Origin: CAZRHR01 sp964578885
Lineage (GTDB): Bacteria; Bacteroidota; Bacteroidia; CAIKAF01
Length of the DNA stretch: 64,000 bases
Reading direction: 5' to 3'
Assembly: GCA_964578885.1 (NCBI GenBank)
Contig: CAZOEO010000001.1
Coordinates: forward strand, 62,001-126,000
Of the stretch, positions 29,799 through 39,481 are shown piece after piece (positions within the stretch are counted from its first letter, which is position 1; the number at the start of each line of letters is the position of its first letter). Below the pieces are notes generated by a model that saw only the letters and a program-made list of their open reading frames with translations, was not told where the DNA came from and ran no database searches. Both the position numbers and the translations under genes were made by a program.

Positions 29799-31003
29799 TG
29801 TTCAACATACCTTATGGCCGACAAGACATTACAGCTGAAGACCTGGCTGAAGTGTCTCGCGTTTTACAAACTGACTTTTTAACGCAAGGCCCGGAAATTC
29901 CACTTTTCGAAAAGGCATTTGCAGAATATATTGGCGCGCCTTATGCGGTGGCGGTGAGCAATGGCACCGCAGCGTTGCATTTGGCCGTGATGGCTTTGGG
30001 GGTAAAACCGAACCAAAAGGTACTCACCTCGCCCATTACTTTTTGCGCTTCGGCCAATTCCGTCCGATACGTAGGCGGCCAAGTCGATTTTATTGACATC
30101 GATCCCGGGACGCTGGTGATGGATGTGCAGAAGCTGGCGGATTATCTCAATGCGTCTAAGCCAGGAGAAATTGCTGGAATTATCCCCGTTTCCTTTGCCG
30201 GATATCCGGTAAATTCACATGAGATTTATACGTTGGCAAAGTCCTACGGATGTTGGGTATTGGAAGATGCTTGCCATGCGCCCGGAGCTTTTTACCTGCA
30301 CGAAGGGAAAAAGATTTTTTCCGGTGATGGTCAGTTTGCAGATGCGGCTATCTTTTCATTTCATCCTGTGAAACATATTGCTTCCGGTGAAGGAGGCATG
30401 GTCACGCTGAAAACCAAAGCATTGGCCGATCAGGTTGCGACGCTTCGGACACATGGTATTACCCGCGTGGCGGAACAATTTACCAATTCTGCCCGTTTGG
30501 CTTCAGGTGGAGAAAGCGAAGACACGTATCCTGCCTGGTACATGGAAATGCAAACCTTAGGATATAATTATCGTCTCACCGATTTTCAGGCCGCTTTGGG
30601 TCGTTCACAACTATCTCGTGCCGATCAGAACATCCAGAAAAGACGCCGGATTGCAGCACGATATAATGAGGCGTTTCAGTCGGTTCCTCAGGTTTCAGTG
30701 GTGCCGGCCAACCATTTTCCCTCACATGCTTTTCATTTGTATGTGATTCTGGCAGAGCGGAGAATGGAATTGTACAACCATCTGCGGACCAAAGGTGTTT
30801 TCTGTCAGATTCATTATTTTCCGGTGCATTTAATGCCTTACTATCAGGGTCTTGGTTTTAAAGAAGGCGATTTTCCGAATGCCGAAACCTATTATAGAAG
30901 TTGTCTTTCGCTCCCGATGTTTCCCACACTTACCGAAGCACAGCAGCAACATGTGATTTCCGAAATAAGTGCTTTTTACAATCGGCCTTTATCTTCTGTT
31001 TAA
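29795..31003 (+). CDS. pseC: UDP-4-keto-sugar aminotransferase
   Basis: A 402-residue PLP-dependent aminotransferase of the DegT/DnrJ/EryC1 family, second step of pseudaminic acid synthesis. It begins IPYGRQDITAEDLAEV like other PseC proteins. Substrate motif AVSNGTAALHLAVMALG, DACHAPGA, and the PLP lysine in FHPVKHIASGEGGMV are present. The start at 29795 (or the adjacent ATG at 29798) is preferred over an upstream frame that lies inside pseB. Full length. Confidence 0.95.
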   Translation: MMFNIPYGRQDITAEDLAEVSRVLQTDFLTQGPEIPLFEKAFAEYIGAPYAVAVSNGTAALHLAVMALGVKPNQKVLTSPITFCASANSVRYVGGQVDFIDIDPGTLVMDVQKLADYLNASKPGEIAGIIPVSFAGYPVNSHEIYTLAKSYGCWVLEDACHAPGAFYLHEGKKIFSGDGQFADAAIFSFHPVKHIASGEGGMVTLKTKALADQVATLRTHGITRVAEQFTNSARLASGGESEDTYPAWYMEMQTLGYNYRLTDFQAALGRSQLSRADQNIQKRRRIAARYNEAFQSVPQVSVVPANHFPSHAFHLYVILAERRMELYNHLRTKGVFCQIHYFPVHLMPYYQGLGFKEGDFPNAETYYRSCLSLPMFPTLTEAQQQHVISEISAFYNRPLSSV

Positions 31004-31006
31004 AAG

Positions 31007-32029
31007 ATGAAGGTTTTCGCTTACTGCAAAGCAAGTGACACCATCGGGCTCGGTCATTTGGCCAGGGTTACCTCATTTTTACTTTTTTTCATAAAAGACA
31101 GACACGAAGCCACGGTCTATGTCGAGGGCACGCTTCCCGTTTCATGGGCGATTCAGCACCCTGGAATTTCATTTAGGACAAGTGCATTTTCTTCAGAAAA
31201 TCAGTTTGTTCAAACGGTGAAAGAAGGAAAGCCGGATTTGGTGGTGGTGGATGCCTATGCCCTTGCGCCGGATTTGGTGGAGGTGTTACAATCCTTCGGA
31301 AGTCCCGTGTTGCATTTCAACGATTTTCTTCAGGGACAAACGGCCGCAGCATTTACCATTTGTACCGGATCTCCGAACGAATCCGATTTTATCCTGCCAG
31401 CCTATAGCACTGTGTTTTCGGGACATTCCTTCACGCCACTTCGTGCACCTTTTTTGATGCCGTCGGCCAATGTTTCTCCTGCATTTGATGTGGTGGTAAA
31501 TATGGGAGGTGCAGATAACCATCAGCTGGTTTTTCAAATTTTGAAATGGCTGGATCAGCAAGTCAGCGGATGGCATGTGGCAGCGCTCAGCGGGAAGCCG
31601 CAAGAAATGAATCATAACTTTTTGCAGGTTTTCACTTCCGTTTCTGCGGAAGCGTTAGCCACCATTTACCGGACGTCGCGGAAAGGCATTTTGCCCGTTT
31701 CTGTATCTGCGGTGGAGGCCCTTGCGTGCGGATTACCTGTTTGTTTGGTACAAACTGCCGACAACCAGCAGTTGTTAAGAAGGTCGCTGGAAAATGAGAA
31801 AGGTATTTTCTTTTGGTTTAAAATGGAGACACATACCGATGTGTTACCTTTTCAAGCGCTTGAGTCCTGGCTTTTTTCCGAAAGGGTAGAGGTTCCGGAA
31901 AAATTTGAAAGCCAAATGTGGCGAGTCTTTGAGGCGATTGAGCGTTTTTTGGAAGCGCTTCACGGCCAAAATGAGTCCGCTTATCCGAAGGCCGCAGCAT
32001 TTGCCAAGAGGTACATCAAATCTTCGTAA
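31007..32029 (+). CDS. pseG: UDP-2,4-diacetamido-trideoxy-altropyranose hydrolase
   Basis: A 340-residue nucleotide-sugar hydrolase with a GT-B-like fold. The N-terminal CKASDTIGLGHLARV corresponds to the family IGxGHxxR motif with the catalytic histidine. The C-terminal half has VVNMGGADNHQLV and PVSVSAVEALACGLPVCLV, as expected for the UDP-binding lobe. It removes UDP before condensation with phosphoenolpyruvate. It lies 3 nt after pseC and 9 nt before pseI. The product requires PseH acetylation, and no pseH is present nearby. Confidence 0.9.
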   Translation: MKVFAYCKASDTIGLGHLARVTSFLLFFIKDRHEATVYVEGTLPVSWAIQHPGISFRTSAFSSENQFVQTVKEGKPDLVVVDAYALAPDLVEVLQSFGSPVLHFNDFLQGQTAAAFTICTGSPNESDFILPAYSTVFSGHSFTPLRAPFLMPSANVSPAFDVVVNMGGADNHQLVFQILKWLDQQVSGWHVAALSGKPQEMNHNFLQVFTSVSAEALATIYRTSRKGILPVSVSAVEALACGLPVCLVQTADNQQLLRRSLENEKGIFFWFKMETHTDVLPFQALESWLFSERVEVPEKFESQMWRVFEAIERFLEALHGQNESAYPKAAAFAKRYIKSS

Positions 32030-32038
32030 ATTTGAGGT

Positions 32039-33103
32039 ATGGAAAGTTCGACACCGGCTCCGCTCACGATTGGACATTATACGATAGATGCCACCTCGCC
32101 AGTGCTTTTAATCGCTGAATTATCTGCAAACCACGGTCAATCTTTGCAAATTGCGAAAGACACGTTGTATGCAGCCAGGGAATCGGGTGCAGATGGCGTA
32201 AAGCTTCAAACCTATACGGCCGACACACTTACCCTGGCGTCGGACAAACCCTATTTCCGAATCAACAGCGGGTCTATTTGGGATGGAACCACGCTTCACG
32301 ATTTGTATGCGGAAGCCCATACTCCCTGGGATTGGCATGAAGAACTGTTTTCTTATGCGGCCTCATTGGGTTTGATTTGTTTTTCCTCACCTTTTGATTT
32401 TTCCGCGGTAGATTTTCTGGAAAAGTTGCAGGCACCCGCCTATAAAATTGCATCGTTTGAAATTCATGATACGGAGCTCATTAAGTATGCTGCGGCCAGG
32501 CAGAAACCTGTGATTCTCTCTACGGGAATTGCGCGGCACGAAGACATTGTTCGTGCCATTGATGCCATAAAGTCGGTGGGTAATGATCAGGTGATGCTGT
32601 TGAAGTGCACCTCCAGTTATCCTTGCGACCCGATTGACATGAATGTGAGTGCGTTGTTAAAATCGTTTCCTGCATATGGTGTTTGGACCGGGCTTTCCGA
32701 CCATAGTATGTCTCATACGGCGGCGATTTTATCCGTGGCATTTGGAGCCAAACTGATAGAAAAACATTTTATACTTGATCCGGCGATAGGTGGGCCGGAT
32801 AGTTCGTTTTCCCTTTCTCCGGTTCAGTTTAAGTCTCTGGTTCAGCAAGTGAGAGAAGCAGAAGATATGCTCGGGAGCGGAGTTTTGGAATTGTCTGAAA
32901 AGACAAAGAGAATGGTGAAATTTTCACGGTCTTTGTTTGTGACGAAAGATGTGCAGGCGGGCGATGTGATTTCAGGAGAAAATGTAAGAAGTGTGCGACC
33001 AGGCGATGGGCTACCGGCTTATATGTGGCAAGAGGTCGTTGGCAAAACGTTTGTCCGTGCGGTAGAAGCGAATGAGCCATTGGATGCAACGATGTTTATC
33101 TAA
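32039..33103 (+). CDS. pseI: Pseudaminic acid synthase
   Basis: A 354-residue NeuB-family synthase that condenses the altrosamine derivative with phosphoenolpyruvate. The TIM barrel shows LIAELSANHGQSLQIAKD, GADGVKLQTYTADTLT, LKCTSSYPCDP and LSDHSMSHTAAILSVAFGA. The C-terminal antifreeze-like domain (about 290-354) has FSRSLFVTKDVQAGDVI and ENVRSVRPGDGLP. The sequence is closer to PseI than to NeuB by these motifs. Its stop codon overlaps the flippase start by 1 base. Confidence 0.94.
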   Translation: MESSTPAPLTIGHYTIDATSPVLLIAELSANHGQSLQIAKDTLYAARESGADGVKLQTYTADTLTLASDKPYFRINSGSIWDGTTLHDLYAEAHTPWDWHEELFSYAASLGLICFSSPFDFSAVDFLEKLQAPAYKIASFEIHDTELIKYAAARQKPVILSTGIARHEDIVRAIDAIKSVGNDQVMLLKCTSSYPCDPIDMNVSALLKSFPAYGVWTGLSDHSMSHTAAILSVAFGAKLIEKHFILDPAIGGPDSSFSLSPVQFKSLVQQVREAEDMLGSGVLELSEKTKRMVKFSRSLFVTKDVQAGDVISGENVRSVRPGDGLPAYMWQEVVGKTFVRAVEANEPLDATMFI

Positions 33104-34587
33104 TGGGCGTCATTTCTAAACAAGGCATTTTAAACTTTCTCATTTTAGGAGGAGGCGCTTTGTTGGGCTTTGTGGTAAGTGCAAAACTTATTCCATCGCT
33201 GCTTTCGACCGAACAGAATGGTATTTTAAAGTTATTGGTTTCCTATTCTGTGTTGGCTGGCCACTTATTGACGTTGGGCACATGCAGTTCATTGCTCAAG
33301 CTGTATCCACATTTTTTACAGGGAAAACAGTTGAAAGGAGGAATTGCAGGACCACTTTTGGCTTTACCCATTTTGGTTTTTGGGCTTCTGGCACTTTTGA
33401 TTGTATTGGTGGGGCCCAAGATTGCTTTTGGCCCTCTTGTTCATGAAAATTCCCCTTTTCTTGTATACGCATGGCTGTTGTTGCCCCTCACTTTTTTTCA
33501 CATGTTATTTGTGAGTGGAGACTCTGTTTTAAGGGTTTTCCAAATGTCTATCCATGGTACATTTTTCAAGGAGTTTCTTCAACGGGTTTTGTTTTTGTCG
33601 GGCGCGTTATTGCTGCTTGGGATGGTGATCACGGCCCGTGATTTTATCTTTTGGTATGCGGTTTCCTTATGCATTCCAACCCTTTTGATTTGGGTGGTTA
33701 TCTTTCGGAAAAGGCTAATTTCATTTGATTTTCAAAGCTATACAAATCAGCCGTTGAAGGTGAAGACCTCCTTTAAAAGTCTTGCGATTTTTGGCATGTT
33801 TGCTGGTCTTACAAGCAATTTGGTTATTTTTTTAGATACCCTGATGGTCGAGAAATTTCTGGGAACCAGTTCTACGGGGATTTATGCGGTGATGGGTTAC
33901 TTTGGTATTTTGGTTTATTTACCCGGCCGTGCCATTGATAGGATTGCGGCTCCCATTGCTTCCGGTTTACTTGCCGCTGCAGATTTGAAAAAATTAAAAG
34001 TGCTGTATCGAAATAGTTGTTATGTGCAATTCCTTTCAGGAAGTCTGATTGCAGGTTTGGTTTTAGTGAACATAGATTTGGTTTTTTCTTTTATTCCAGC
34101 CACGTATGCGCCGGGTAAATGGGCTTTAATATTTCTTTTGTTTTCCAATTTGGTGGATGCGTCCACGGGTTTGAACACCACGCTAATTAGTGTGTCAAAA
34201 TATTATCGTTACAATACGCTATTCATGGCCATATTGGCTGTGTTGACCATTTTTACCAACTTTATTTTAATACCCATAATGGGGCTTGCCGGAGCAGCCT
34301 TCGCCACCTTTATTTCAATTTCTCTGTATAATATATTGAAATTCAGGCTTATTTGGGTTAAATTAAAAATTCAGCCGTACAGAATAACATTTCTTTGGGG
34401 CGTACTTTTCTTTGCCATTTCCCTGGGCATCAGTTTTTTCGTTCAGGGTTTTACCACGAACTTACATTGGTTTTATCAAACGGTGATTCAATCCACCGTT
34501 TTTCTGATGGGAATGGCGCCGATTTTAATGTTTAAAGATTTCAGGCTGTTCTTCGCCCCACTTCTTCCATCCAAGAAAAAGTCCTAA
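33103..34587 (+). CDS. Wzx-like polysaccharide flippase (MATE/MVF superfamily)
   Basis: A 494-residue membrane protein with about 12-14 hydrophobic helices, beginning VISKQGILNFLILGGGALLG. Segments such as FLGTSSTGIYAVMGYFGILV and IPIMGLAGAAFATFISISLY are typical of O-antigen/teichoic-type exporters. It probably flips a lipid-linked oligosaccharide containing pseudaminic acid. It is last in the pse operon, and its 3' end overlaps the convergent yfhO-like gene by 63 bp. Confidence 0.88.
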   Translation: MGVISKQGILNFLILGGGALLGFVVSAKLIPSLLSTEQNGILKLLVSYSVLAGHLLTLGTCSSLLKLYPHFLQGKQLKGGIAGPLLALPILVFGLLALLIVLVGPKIAFGPLVHENSPFLVYAWLLLPLTFFHMLFVSGDSVLRVFQMSIHGTFFKEFLQRVLFLSGALLLLGMVITARDFIFWYAVSLCIPTLLIWVVIFRKRLISFDFQSYTNQPLKVKTSFKSLAIFGMFAGLTSNLVIFLDTLMVEKFLGTSSTGIYAVMGYFGILVYLPGRAIDRIAAPIASGLLAAADLKKLKVLYRNSCYVQFLSGSLIAGLVLVNIDLVFSFIPATYAPGKWALIFLLFSNLVDASTGLNTTLISVSKYYRYNTLFMAILAVLTIFTNFILIPIMGLAGAAFATFISISLYNILKFRLIWVKLKIQPYRITFLWGVLFFAISLGISFFVQGFTTNLHWFYQTVIQSTVFLMGMAPILMFKDFRLFFAPLLPSKKKS

Positions 34588-37137
34588 TCCCACCAAGAGG
34601 AAGCTCAATAAACTGCCGTATAAACTCAGGTTTTCGCCGCGTGATACGGAAGAGGGAGCAAATGTAAAGGCAATTTCGTGAACACCTGCCGGAACTTTTA
34701 ATCCGCGCAAGATGTAGTTCGCTCGGAAATGTGTGGCGGGCGTGCCATCTATGGTGACTTCCCAGCCTTTTGGATAATAAATTTCAGAAAAAACCACAAC
34801 ACCTTCCTTTGCAGTGGCACTGGTGTAAACCACTTCGTCTGGAGTAAGTGATTTTAATACCAGACTGGCGGTGCTGTCTTTACCGGGAATCACTCCGCTC
34901 AAATCGGCCTCAAATTTTCTGTCGATTACCGCGACAGAACGTAGGTCATCCAAGCTTGCCACTGCGGCCAATTCTTCGTCTGCAGAATTGACCCATTGGA
35001 TGTTTTCCACCAACCATCCTGGGCCATACGCCTGATAATTAGGAATGGGATTTTGCTTTGGATCGGCGATGACAAATCGGGTGTTCATCATATTTAGGCC
35101 AGCGAGTCCTTTGAAGATGTTGGCCAAATCGATGCCATCCGGTCCGGGATTTTGCACCCTATCTACCATGGTAGAAATATCTTTTTGTAGTCGAGCTTCG
35201 ATAAATTCCTGATAACGCTTCATTTTTGCACCATGGTAACCTCCAACGGACGGATGGAAGAAGGAGGTGGTGGCGTCATTAAAGGTTGAAACGCTGAGAT
35301 TGAGTACACGGTAACCGGGATCAGCTAGTTGAGCAATCATCTCGTCAGCGGGAGAAGGTTTGCGTCCGGAACAAGGAATATAATCCAGTTTTGCGGCCAC
35401 CTTCCAGCCCATGAAGCCGAGGTTTTCCTTTTCGCATGCTTCCAGTTTTGTGAATTTATCTTCTGCCAGATACCGGCGGCTCACCCACATTAAGTCTGCG
35501 GTGACCATCGTAGTAATGACAGCTGCAAAAACGATGGGAGTTACTTTTCCCCGCATCCAGGCAAAAATGAGTCCGAGGCCCAGGGCTGCGAATAGCAAAC
35601 TTATCATGGTGTCTGCACGGAAAATGGCCATTCTTGCCGTTTCTACAACAGAAACCAGGTCAGAGCGTTTGGCTTGCGTGAGCATGTCAATTTCTTCATC
35701 TTTCACGAAATCCTGAAAAACACCTGGCATCAGCCACATCAGCACCAGGAGAGCCATGGCTCCTCCTCCGATCACGAACATGGCTTTTTGGTTATTCCAG
35801 CTGGTTTTCAATTTTTGCCCGAACAGACGCATGGGTCGCGTCCAGAAATCGGTATCAGAAAGCATTTGGTGGATTTGCAGGGCGAATAAAAACGGCAGTG
35901 TGAATTGGGGAATCACCATGATGGAGTTGACCGCCCGGAACTTGTTGTATCCGGGAAAAAAGTCGATAAAAAAGTCGGTGATTCCAGGCATATTTTTACC
36001 CAGAGAAAGTAACATGGTGAGTATGGTACCAATGGCTAGTGGAAGAACGAGCCAATGTTTTACGGTAAAAAGCGCCATCATGGCCATGATGGTTACGAGG
36101 ATTCCTGCGTAAATGACACCACCTGCGGCATCTTGATGTCCCCAATAGGCATCAAAATAGTTCAGCATTTCCCGGTCTGCAGATTTTTTGACGGCGGTTT
36201 TGGCGGCTTTGTTGTTTCCTAGCGGGCCATTACCGGGTCCTTTGAAATTAGGGATGGCAAGTGCCATGAAATCTCCTGTAGCGTAGCTGTAACCAGTAAT
36301 GTAATCTCTTGGCAATCCGCCTGTTTCGTTTGCCGGATCTTTGGAAGCGGATAGTTCAGATACGGCACGCGTAGAAAAAGGTTGATACTCTTGAACGGGC
36401 AGTACTTTATTCATGTTGGTGAAAGTTCCCGCAAGTAGCGCCAAGGCGGCCAGCACACCGGTTAAAAGGAGAGGTTTAAATTGTTTTTCTTTGATTTGGT
36501 TGACGGCCCATGCTATTCCGATGAGGGCGACTACGAACATGAAATAATAATATGTCATTTGGTAGTGACCGGCCATGATTTCGCAGCTCATCATGAGCGT
36601 AGTGACCACCAATCCCCAGCCATATTTGCGGTGCATCATCAGGGCTAATCCGGCGATTACCCATGGCATGTACATGATTGCCAGAACTTTGCCATAATGT
36701 CCAGCGGCAAGGACCACAGCGATATAGGAAGTGAGTCCGAATGCGGCTGCACCGGCTGTGGCCGCTTCAGGTCTCATCCGGAAGGCGAGTCCCATGAGAT
36801 AGAAACCAGCCATTCCAATCCAAAGATACATGGCAATTCTGGGGAGACCGAGGGCCAAAGCCCATTGAACGTATGGGCCTACAAAATTGTTATCTGGTCG
36901 AAAGTGGAGCAGATAAGCGGGCATTCCGCCAAACATGGAACGCACCCAGAGGTCTTGTTCACCCGTTTCCTGCTCATGGGTGATGAGATCCCATGCGCCT
37001 CCAAGATACATTTCGTGATCGTGCGGCCTAAGCTCTTTCCCGGAGAATTCGGGCAATCCATAAAAAACGGCGATAAGCAGCAGCACAAAAAGGGCCACGG
37101 CATGTGTCCGGAAACCGGATAATTTATTCATGTCCAT
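34525..37137 (-). CDS. YfhO family membrane protein
   Basis: An 870-residue integral membrane protein with a long N-terminal helix bundle and a periplasmic-type C-terminal domain followed by one last helix. The start VALFVLLLIAVFYGLPEFSG, then RPHDHEMYLGGAWD and SMFGGMPAYLL, and the C-terminal VVFSEIYYPKGWEVTIDG with LRGLKVPAGVHEI, match the YfhO family. This is a GT-C-like family linked to glycosylation of lipid-linked polymers. Function here unknown. A strong promoter abuts the ATG, so translation may begin at 37137 or at the ATG at 37131. Confidence 0.92.
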   Translation of the reverse strand: MDMNKLSGFRTHAVALFVLLLIAVFYGLPEFSGKELRPHDHEMYLGGAWDLITHEQETGEQDLWVRSMFGGMPAYLLHFRPDNNFVGPYVQWALALGLPRIAMYLWIGMAGFYLMGLAFRMRPEAATAGAAAFGLTSYIAVVLAAGHYGKVLAIMYMPWVIAGLALMMHRKYGWGLVVTTLMMSCEIMAGHYQMTYYYFMFVVALIGIAWAVNQIKEKQFKPLLLTGVLAALALLAGTFTNMNKVLPVQEYQPFSTRAVSELSASKDPANETGGLPRDYITGYSYATGDFMALAIPNFKGPGNGPLGNNKAAKTAVKKSADREMLNYFDAYWGHQDAAGGVIYAGILVTIMAMMALFTVKHWLVLPLAIGTILTMLLSLGKNMPGITDFFIDFFPGYNKFRAVNSIMVIPQFTLPFLFALQIHQMLSDTDFWTRPMRLFGQKLKTSWNNQKAMFVIGGGAMALLVLMWLMPGVFQDFVKDEEIDMLTQAKRSDLVSVVETARMAIFRADTMISLLFAALGLGLIFAWMRGKVTPIVFAAVITTMVTADLMWVSRRYLAEDKFTKLEACEKENLGFMGWKVAAKLDYIPCSGRKPSPADEMIAQLADPGYRVLNLSVSTFNDATTSFFHPSVGGYHGAKMKRYQEFIEARLQKDISTMVDRVQNPGPDGIDLANIFKGLAGLNMMNTRFVIADPKQNPIPNYQAYGPGWLVENIQWVNSADEELAAVASLDDLRSVAVIDRKFEADLSGVIPGKDSTASLVLKSLTPDEVVYTSATAKEGVVVFSEIYYPKGWEVTIDGTPATHFRANYILRGLKVPAGVHEIAFTFAPSSVSRGENLSLYGSLLSFLLVGLGLFLGWKKWGEEQPEIFKH

Positions 37138-37141
37138 GGCC

Positions 37142-37171
37142 CAAATTTAGTGAAAAATGGAAACGGCCAAA
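37142..37171 (-). promoter_or_regulatory. Consensus promoter of yfhO-like gene
   Basis: Minus strand TTTG (37168-37171), an 18-nt spacer, and TAAATTTG (37142-37149), an exact match to TAnnTTTG. The -7 element ends 4 nt before the ATG at 37137, so the mRNA is nearly leaderless. Confidence 0.65.
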
Positions 37172-37183
37172 GGGCCGTGATCC

Positions 37184-38356
37184 TTAGTGTTCGATAGCTG
37201 CTTTTACCGCCCTGGCCACTTCATGAGCGACTTTCATATTCAGGGTGTCCGGTACAATCTTCATATTAGACATATCGTGTACGGAATCCGCAATGGCTTT
37301 TGCCGCTGCCAACTTCATTTTGGTGGTTATCCTGGTGGCGTGTCCATCCAGGGCACCGCGGAAAATTCCGGGAAAAGCCAACACGTTGTTAATTTGGTTG
37401 GGGAAATCGGAACGACCTGTACCTACGATAGCAGCGCCACCTTTATAGGCTTCCTCCGGCATGATTTCCGGAATTGGATTTGCCAGAGCAAAAATAACCG
37501 CATCCTTGTTCATGGTGCGGATATGATCGGCTGTTAGAAGGTTTGCTTGAGAAACGCCGATAAACACGTCTGCGTCTCGAAGGGCATCTTCTAATGTTCC
37601 AGTTGCGTTGTTTGGATTGGTCCATTCCAGCAAAGCCCGTTTTGTGTCATTTAAATCGGTTCTTCCGGAGTGAACAATGCCTTTGGTGTCGCAAAGAATG
37701 ACTTCTTTCACACAAATACCATTGTTGTCTTCGCCACGTGTAGATGCATTCAAAAGCTTGGCAATGGCCACTCCGGCAGCACCGGCACCATTGATTACAA
37801 TTTTCATGTTCTGAAGCTTTTTGTCGAGCAGCTTACATGCATTGATCATTCCGGCTAAAACTACAACCGCGGTTCCGTGTTGGTCGTCATGGAAAACGGG
37901 AATGCCAAGATCTTGCAATCTATCTTCTACTTCAAAGCAGCGAGGAGCAGAAATATCCTCGAGGTTAATTCCTCCAAAGACGGGTGAAATACGACGTATT
38001 GTAGCAATTAACTCTTCGGTGTCCTGCGTATCGATACAAATTGGAAAGGCATCGATGTCGGCAAACTTTTTGAAAAGCATGGCTTTACCTTCCATCACGG
38101 GGATAGAAGCGAGTGCTCCGATATTTCCGAGGCCAAGTACTGCAGAACCGTCTGAAATCACGGCTACTGTATTACTTTTGATGGTATATTTCCACACGGA
38201 ATCTGGTTGCTCGGCAATGCGTAAGCAAGGTTCTGCAACTCCGGGTGAATAAAGCAAGGAAAGATCCTCGCGTGAAGTGATGTCCATTTTAGGTTGCATC
38301 CGTATTTTGCCCCGAAGTTTTTCGTGCAAAAACAACGACTGCTGAAAATAATCCAT
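37184..38356 (-). CDS. Malic enzyme (short form)
   Basis: A 390-residue oxidative decarboxylase converting malate to pyruvate and CO2 with reduction of NAD(P). Motifs are DLSLLYSPGVAEPCLRI, SDGSAVLGLGNIG, NLEDISAPRCFEVED, FHDDQHGTAVVVLAG and the Rossmann motif INGAGAAGVAIAKLL. It ends with the dehydrogenase domain and lacks the phosphotransacetylase-like C-terminal domain of the long MaeB type, so it is the short form. Its start lies 6 nt from the divergent amidase start, and a -7 element for it lies inside the amidase gene. Confidence 0.93.
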   Translation of the reverse strand: MDYFQQSLFLHEKLRGKIRMQPKMDITSREDLSLLYSPGVAEPCLRIAEQPDSVWKYTIKSNTVAVISDGSAVLGLGNIGALASIPVMEGKAMLFKKFADIDAFPICIDTQDTEELIATIRRISPVFGGINLEDISAPRCFEVEDRLQDLGIPVFHDDQHGTAVVVLAGMINACKLLDKKLQNMKIVINGAGAAGVAIAKLLNASTRGEDNNGICVKEVILCDTKGIVHSGRTDLNDTKRALLEWTNPNNATGTLEDALRDADVFIGVSQANLLTADHIRTMNKDAVIFALANPIPEIMPEEAYKGGAAIVGTGRSDFPNQINNVLAFPGIFRGALDGHATRITTKMKLAAAKAIADSVHDMSNMKIVPDTLNMKVAHEVARAVKAAIEH

Positions 38357-38362
38357 AGTCCT

Positions 38363-39481
38363 ATGTCTTTAAGGGTGGCAAACATAATGATTTTACTAAT
38401 AGGTCTGGCAGGTTGGAGGATACATGGCCAATCCACCTTTCCTGCGTGGATGGTGAGAGATAGCACTGTTTTCACTGTTTTGGATGTAAGAAATGCGGCG
38501 AATATGGCAGCGGTTTGCACTCCATATGAGGGGGCTATTTACGTTTGTCCGCCGGTGCCGGATGGACCATTACGCGGATTGCGGATTGCGTTGGATCCAG
38601 GTCATGGCGCCGTGAATATGGCCGAAGGGAAAATGGAAGGAAAATTTGTTCAGGCAAGACTGGCCGATTCCATATTGGGTTTGTACGAAGCGGATTTAAA
38701 TTTACAAACAGCTCTTATCTTGGCGGATAGCTTAAGAAAGTTGGGGGCTTGCGTAATGGTAAGCAGGAATCTTGAAACGCCTGGTATCAGAGCGTATTAC
38801 GATGCTTGGTCTCGTGGAAAATGGTTGCGTGTCTGGCCTGGTGACATTGATTCTGCCGCTTTCCCAAAACGACCGACGAGTGGAGCCACTTTGCAGGTAT
38901 TTAATCATCAGTTTTTTAAATACGCAGATTTATGGCAAAGGGCAAGAGAAATTAATGCATTTCAACCCCATGTGACCATTTGTATGCATTTGAATGTGGA
39001 AGAAAAGAATGTGGCTAATGCGGCGGGACTGACACGTTTACACAGCCATCAATACGCGATGGTCTTTGTGCCTGGTGGCTATGTGCGTTCCGAGTTGGCT
39101 GGTTCCATACAAAGAGGACATTTTTTTCGGCAACTCACCGACCGAAGTCCCGAACTTTCCGTGGACTTGGCCATGGCTCTTTTAGATGGATTTGAACAAA
39201 AAACAGGCATTCCACGAGTGAAACGAGATGCTCCGTTAGACTATTTACAAAAGAAATCAATGTATGTGATGCCGGGTGTATACGCCAGAAATCTTTATTT
39301 TTTGCGTCAGATTTGCGGGCCAGTAGTGCTTACTGAACCTTTGTTGCAGGATGAGGAAAATTGGTTTCGAGCTCTGACTTCTAAAGATTGTATCCGTGAG
39401 GGTCGGCCATATCCCTGCGCCCTTCATCAGTTGGTAGAAGGTTATGTGTTTGGAATACAGCAATGGTGGGAAAAGAACTGA
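38363..39481 (+). CDS. N-acetylmuramoyl-L-alanine amidase (Amidase_3)
   Basis: A 372-residue exported zinc amidase that cleaves peptidoglycan stems. The signal-like region MILLIGLAGWRIHGQ is followed by an approximately 50-residue N-terminal part, then IALDPGHG (first zinc histidine). The later CMHLNVEE with preceding HVTI carries the second, and VLTEPLLQDEENW the family C-terminal Glu. Insertions between motifs make it longer than a minimal domain. Start at 38363 is chosen, although the ATG at 38387 (MILLIG) would also give a good signal peptide and more room for the divergent promoter. Confidence 0.85.
   Translation: MSLRVANIMILLIGLAGWRIHGQSTFPAWMVRDSTVFTVLDVRNAANMAAVCTPYEGAIYVCPPVPDGPLRGLRIALDPGHGAVNMAEGKMEGKFVQARLADSILGLYEADLNLQTALILADSLRKLGACVMVSRNLETPGIRAYYDAWSRGKWLRVWPGDIDSAAFPKRPTSGATLQVFNHQFFKYADLWQRAREINAFQPHVTICMHLNVEEKNVANAAGLTRLHSHQYAMVFVPGGYVRSELAGSIQRGHFFRQLTDRSPELSVDLAMALLDGFEQKTGIPRVKRDAPLDYLQKKSMYVMPGVYARNLYFLRQICGPVVLTEPLLQDEENWFRALTSKDCIREGRPYPCALHQLVEGYVFGIQQWWEKN
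38379..38386 (-). promoter_or_regulatory. -7 promoter element of malic enzyme gene
   Basis: Minus strand TATGTTTG, an exact TAnnTTTG match located within the first codons of the divergent amidase gene and 22 nt upstream of the malic enzyme ATG. Confidence 0.5.
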
